A stretch of 64,000 bases of DNA, taken from positions 186,001-250,000 of the forward strand of contig CALIAU010000005.1 of assembly GCA_938045585.1 (NCBI GenBank), given 5' to 3'. A program made the translations under genes and the position numbers. Under the pieces are notes generated by a model. That model had not been told where the DNA came from and searched no databases. It worked only from the letters and a program-made list of their open reading frames with translations. Source of the DNA: an uncultured Saprospiraceae bacterium. GTDB taxonomy: Bacteria; Bacteroidota; Bacteroidia; Chitinophagales; Saprospiraceae. This document shows, piece by piece, positions 62,491-64,000 of this stretch. Position 1 is the first letter of the stretch. Each line of letters begins with the position of its first letter.

Positions 62491-64000
62491 TTAGTAATCG
62501 ATATTTAGATTTCCAGTATTTACTCTTAAACCAAAACTCATATAGTTTGTTTCAAAAGCAAATTGGCTGTTGTCACTTTCTTGTGACCTTAACATCAGTT
62601 TTACATCCAAAAAGTAATTATGGTAGAACATATAACTTGCTTCTAAGCTAATGAGTTGCACATCCACTTGTTCTCCTTGCCCTACACTGTTTCCAAAATC
62701 TTGCTGCCTTGACTCTGAAGGAAGCAATATGTTTCCACCCCAATTTTCACCATCCACACTATCCCCATAATTTGCAAAAATAAACCTTCCATTCAGTGTT
62801 AACCTGTCCATAGGTTGATAACGAAGTAAAAACACTAATTCTTTAAAATTACTTCCTAAAGGATGCACCATAGATTGATTACTATGTGAGTAATTTGCTA
62901 AACTTACTGGGATTAGCAAGTCACTAATAGTGTCTCTATGCGAATAGGTAAATGGTCTTACGATATTATATTCTACTTGGGCATCCAAATGATCCACATT
63001 TAAAACATTGACATATTTAAGCCCTGCTTGCAGTCCATATTTATTTGCCCACCAACCTGAGCCATCTCGTATTGCACTGAGTAAGAATTCATCCAAAACA
63101 AATTGCCCATAAAGTGAAAACTTATTAAATGCATTCCATTTAAGATTCAATCCTAGTATGACATTATCTGGACTTCCTATTGCCTGCTCCACGGTCCTAT
63201 ATAGTATGACTGGATTTAGATACTGAAATTCAAAGTGATCTTCTCGAGAGAAAATAACTGTCTCAAACAATCCTATTTCAATATTCTTTTTTGGCTTAAA
63301 TGATAAGAAGTGGTTTGCCATATATTTTTTCGGCAATATCAAGTCGCCAATATTATTTCTCGCCGATGTTGCGCTCAACTCTGAAAACAAAGTCTGATAA
63401 TTAAATTTCCATACATTCAAAATAAATTTAAAATAGAACATGTTGTCTGCGTTATCAGACAGAAGTATGGAACGATACCCATTTCCATAGAAGCTCTTAC
63501 CATGACCTACTTCTAATGAGATACTCTTACTTAAATTAAAACCAAGGTAGCCAGAGGAATTTAAAAAGTCATATCCTACAAATCTATCGCTCACTCCACT
63601 TTCAAAATCTTTAAACAATCCTTGTCCAGGAATTGCTTTGAACCTTTGTATGCGAGCATCATGAAAATCATTAAAGCTGGCTTGGTTTTCATAGATGTTC
63701 GTATAAAAATATGCTCGATTGTCTATATCTCCACTTAGTTCAATTCCTCTTGTGTTCTGAAAAATTAGATTGTCATTATCTGAATCTTTTCCAAAGTTTA
63801 GGTTGAGTATTGGATTTACATACAAATTGAAATTATCCGTATGCACTTCAAAAAAATTGGCATCCGTCTTGTAAAAGTATCCAAACAAGCCTTCCCTAGG
63901 AGTAATTGTATAGTTTGTCTCTTCGGAACTAAGTATTTTTTCGTCTAAAGTATAGAACAAGCCTGTACTATCTACATATTGCTTGTCAATACTATAATCA
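62491..64000 (-). CDS. RemB/Wzi-like outer-membrane beta-barrel protein (5' end outside window)
   Basis: At least 503 residues, open to the window edge; the leucine codon at 63960 is internal, as sense codons continue to 64000. The sequence has alternating aromatic/hydrophobic strands of an outer-membrane barrel (LSFKPKKNIEIGLFETVIF, HLDAQVEYNIVRPFTY, KELVFLLRYQPMDRL, YMSFGLRVNTG) and the capsule-assembly Wzi-like features GHGKSFYGNGYRSILLSD and FQYLNPVILYRTVEQA. In Flavobacterium the related RemB is linked to gliding; Wzi anchors capsule in Enterobacteria. Being next to a capsule locus fits a surface glycan role, but metH intervenes. Confidence 0.82.
   Translation of the reverse strand, partial: DYSIDKQYVDSTGLFYTLDEKILSSEETNYTITPREGLFGYFYKTDANFFEVHTDNFNLYVNPILNLNFGKDSDNDNLIFQNTRGIELSGDIDNRAYFYTNIYENQASFNDFHDARIQRFKAIPGQGLFKDFESGVSDRFVGYDFLNSSGYLGFNLSKSISLEVGHGKSFYGNGYRSILLSDNADNMFYFKFILNVWKFNYQTLFSELSATSARNNIGDLILPKKYMANHFLSFKPKKNIEIGLFETVIFSREDHFEFQYLNPVILYRTVEQAIGSPDNVILGLNLKWNAFNKFSLYGQFVLDEFLLSAIRDGSGWWANKYGLQAGLKYVNVLNVDHLDAQVEYNIVRPFTYSHRDTISDLLIPVSLANYSHSNQSMVHPLGSNFKELVFLLRYQPMDRLTLNGRFIFANYGDSVDGENWGGNILLPSESRQQDFGNSVGQGEQVDVQLISLEASYMFYHNYFLDVKLMLRSQESDNSQFAFETNYMSFGLRVNTGNLNIDY

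Noticed and set aside
62491-63960. Start of the RemB/Wzi-like gene at 63960
   Set aside because: That position is a TTG leucine codon; sense codons continue to the window edge and no signal peptide follows it, so the true start lies outside.

Overview
The window is AT-rich DNA from a member of the Bacteroidota, probably a marine-type flavobacterial or cytophagal lineage. Four things point there: a type IX secretion (T9SS) C-terminal sorting domain, TAnnTTTG-type promoter boxes, a UpxY-like NusG paralogue heading a polysaccharide locus, and a RemB/Wzi-like outer-membrane protein. Every gene I accept lies on the minus strand, so the locus reads from right (64000) to left (1). I see no rRNA, tRNA, CRISPR array or transposase.

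Region by region in transcription order. (1) 64000-58828: a RemB/Wzi-like barrel protein (5' end outside the window), then cobalamin-dependent methionine synthase metH. (2) 58806-53447: the regulatory and export head of an exopolysaccharide/capsule locus, with a promoter, a large Wza-like SLBB exporter, a winged-helix/nucleotidyltransferase-fold regulator whose promoter sits inside a perfect palindrome, a TviB-like UDP-HexNAc dehydrogenase and a UpxY-like antiterminator. (3) 53446-38739: precursor supply, namely UDP-xylose (uxs, ugd), PAPS (cysC, cysD, cysN plus a DUF2061 protein), dTDP-4-amino-4,6-dideoxyhexose (rfbA, rfbB, wecE), UDP-GalNAcA (wbpP/tviC with tviB) and a WbpD/WbpE pair, together with a Wzz and two glycosyltransferases. 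(4) 38738-37094: a T9SS-secreted thrombospondin-type-3 repeat protein with its own promoter and perfect terminator, which looks like a cargo gene inserted into the operon; the methyltransferase after it has lost a recognisable 5' end. (5) 36974-22807: sulfotransferases, an SGNH protein, Wzx, a GT4, an ACP/AMP-ligase/reductase cassette, an arylsulfotransferase-like propeller, a 49-residue membrane protein, a membrane-anchored sulfotransferase, an MBOAT/SGNH acyltransferase pair and wecB. (6) 22820-8964: a tightly overlapping block with two beta-helix lipoproteins, two Wzy-like polymerases, a second Wzx, a CapK-like ligase and, unexpectedly, a ComA-type phosphosulfolactate synthase followed by a phosphatase and an ATP-grasp ligase. 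(7) 8944-1: a bacillosamine-like set (dehydratase, aminotransferase, PglC-like initiating transferase, PglD-like acetyltransferase), a third polymerase, manC, a GT4 and further sulfotransferases.

Together the genes describe a Wzx/Wzy-type, heavily sulfated acidic polysaccharide, or two related ones: there are two flippases, three polymerases and paralogous polymerase/sulfotransferase pairs, but only one visible initiating transferase. PAPS from CysDNC would feed six nucleotide-dependent sulfotransferases. The most unusual proposal is that the glycan also carries a C-sulfonate, 3-sulfolactate, made by ComA plus a histidine phosphatase and attached by the adjacent CapK-like and/or ATP-grasp enzymes. 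This is inference from gene content and adjacency; no chemistry can be shown from sequence alone.
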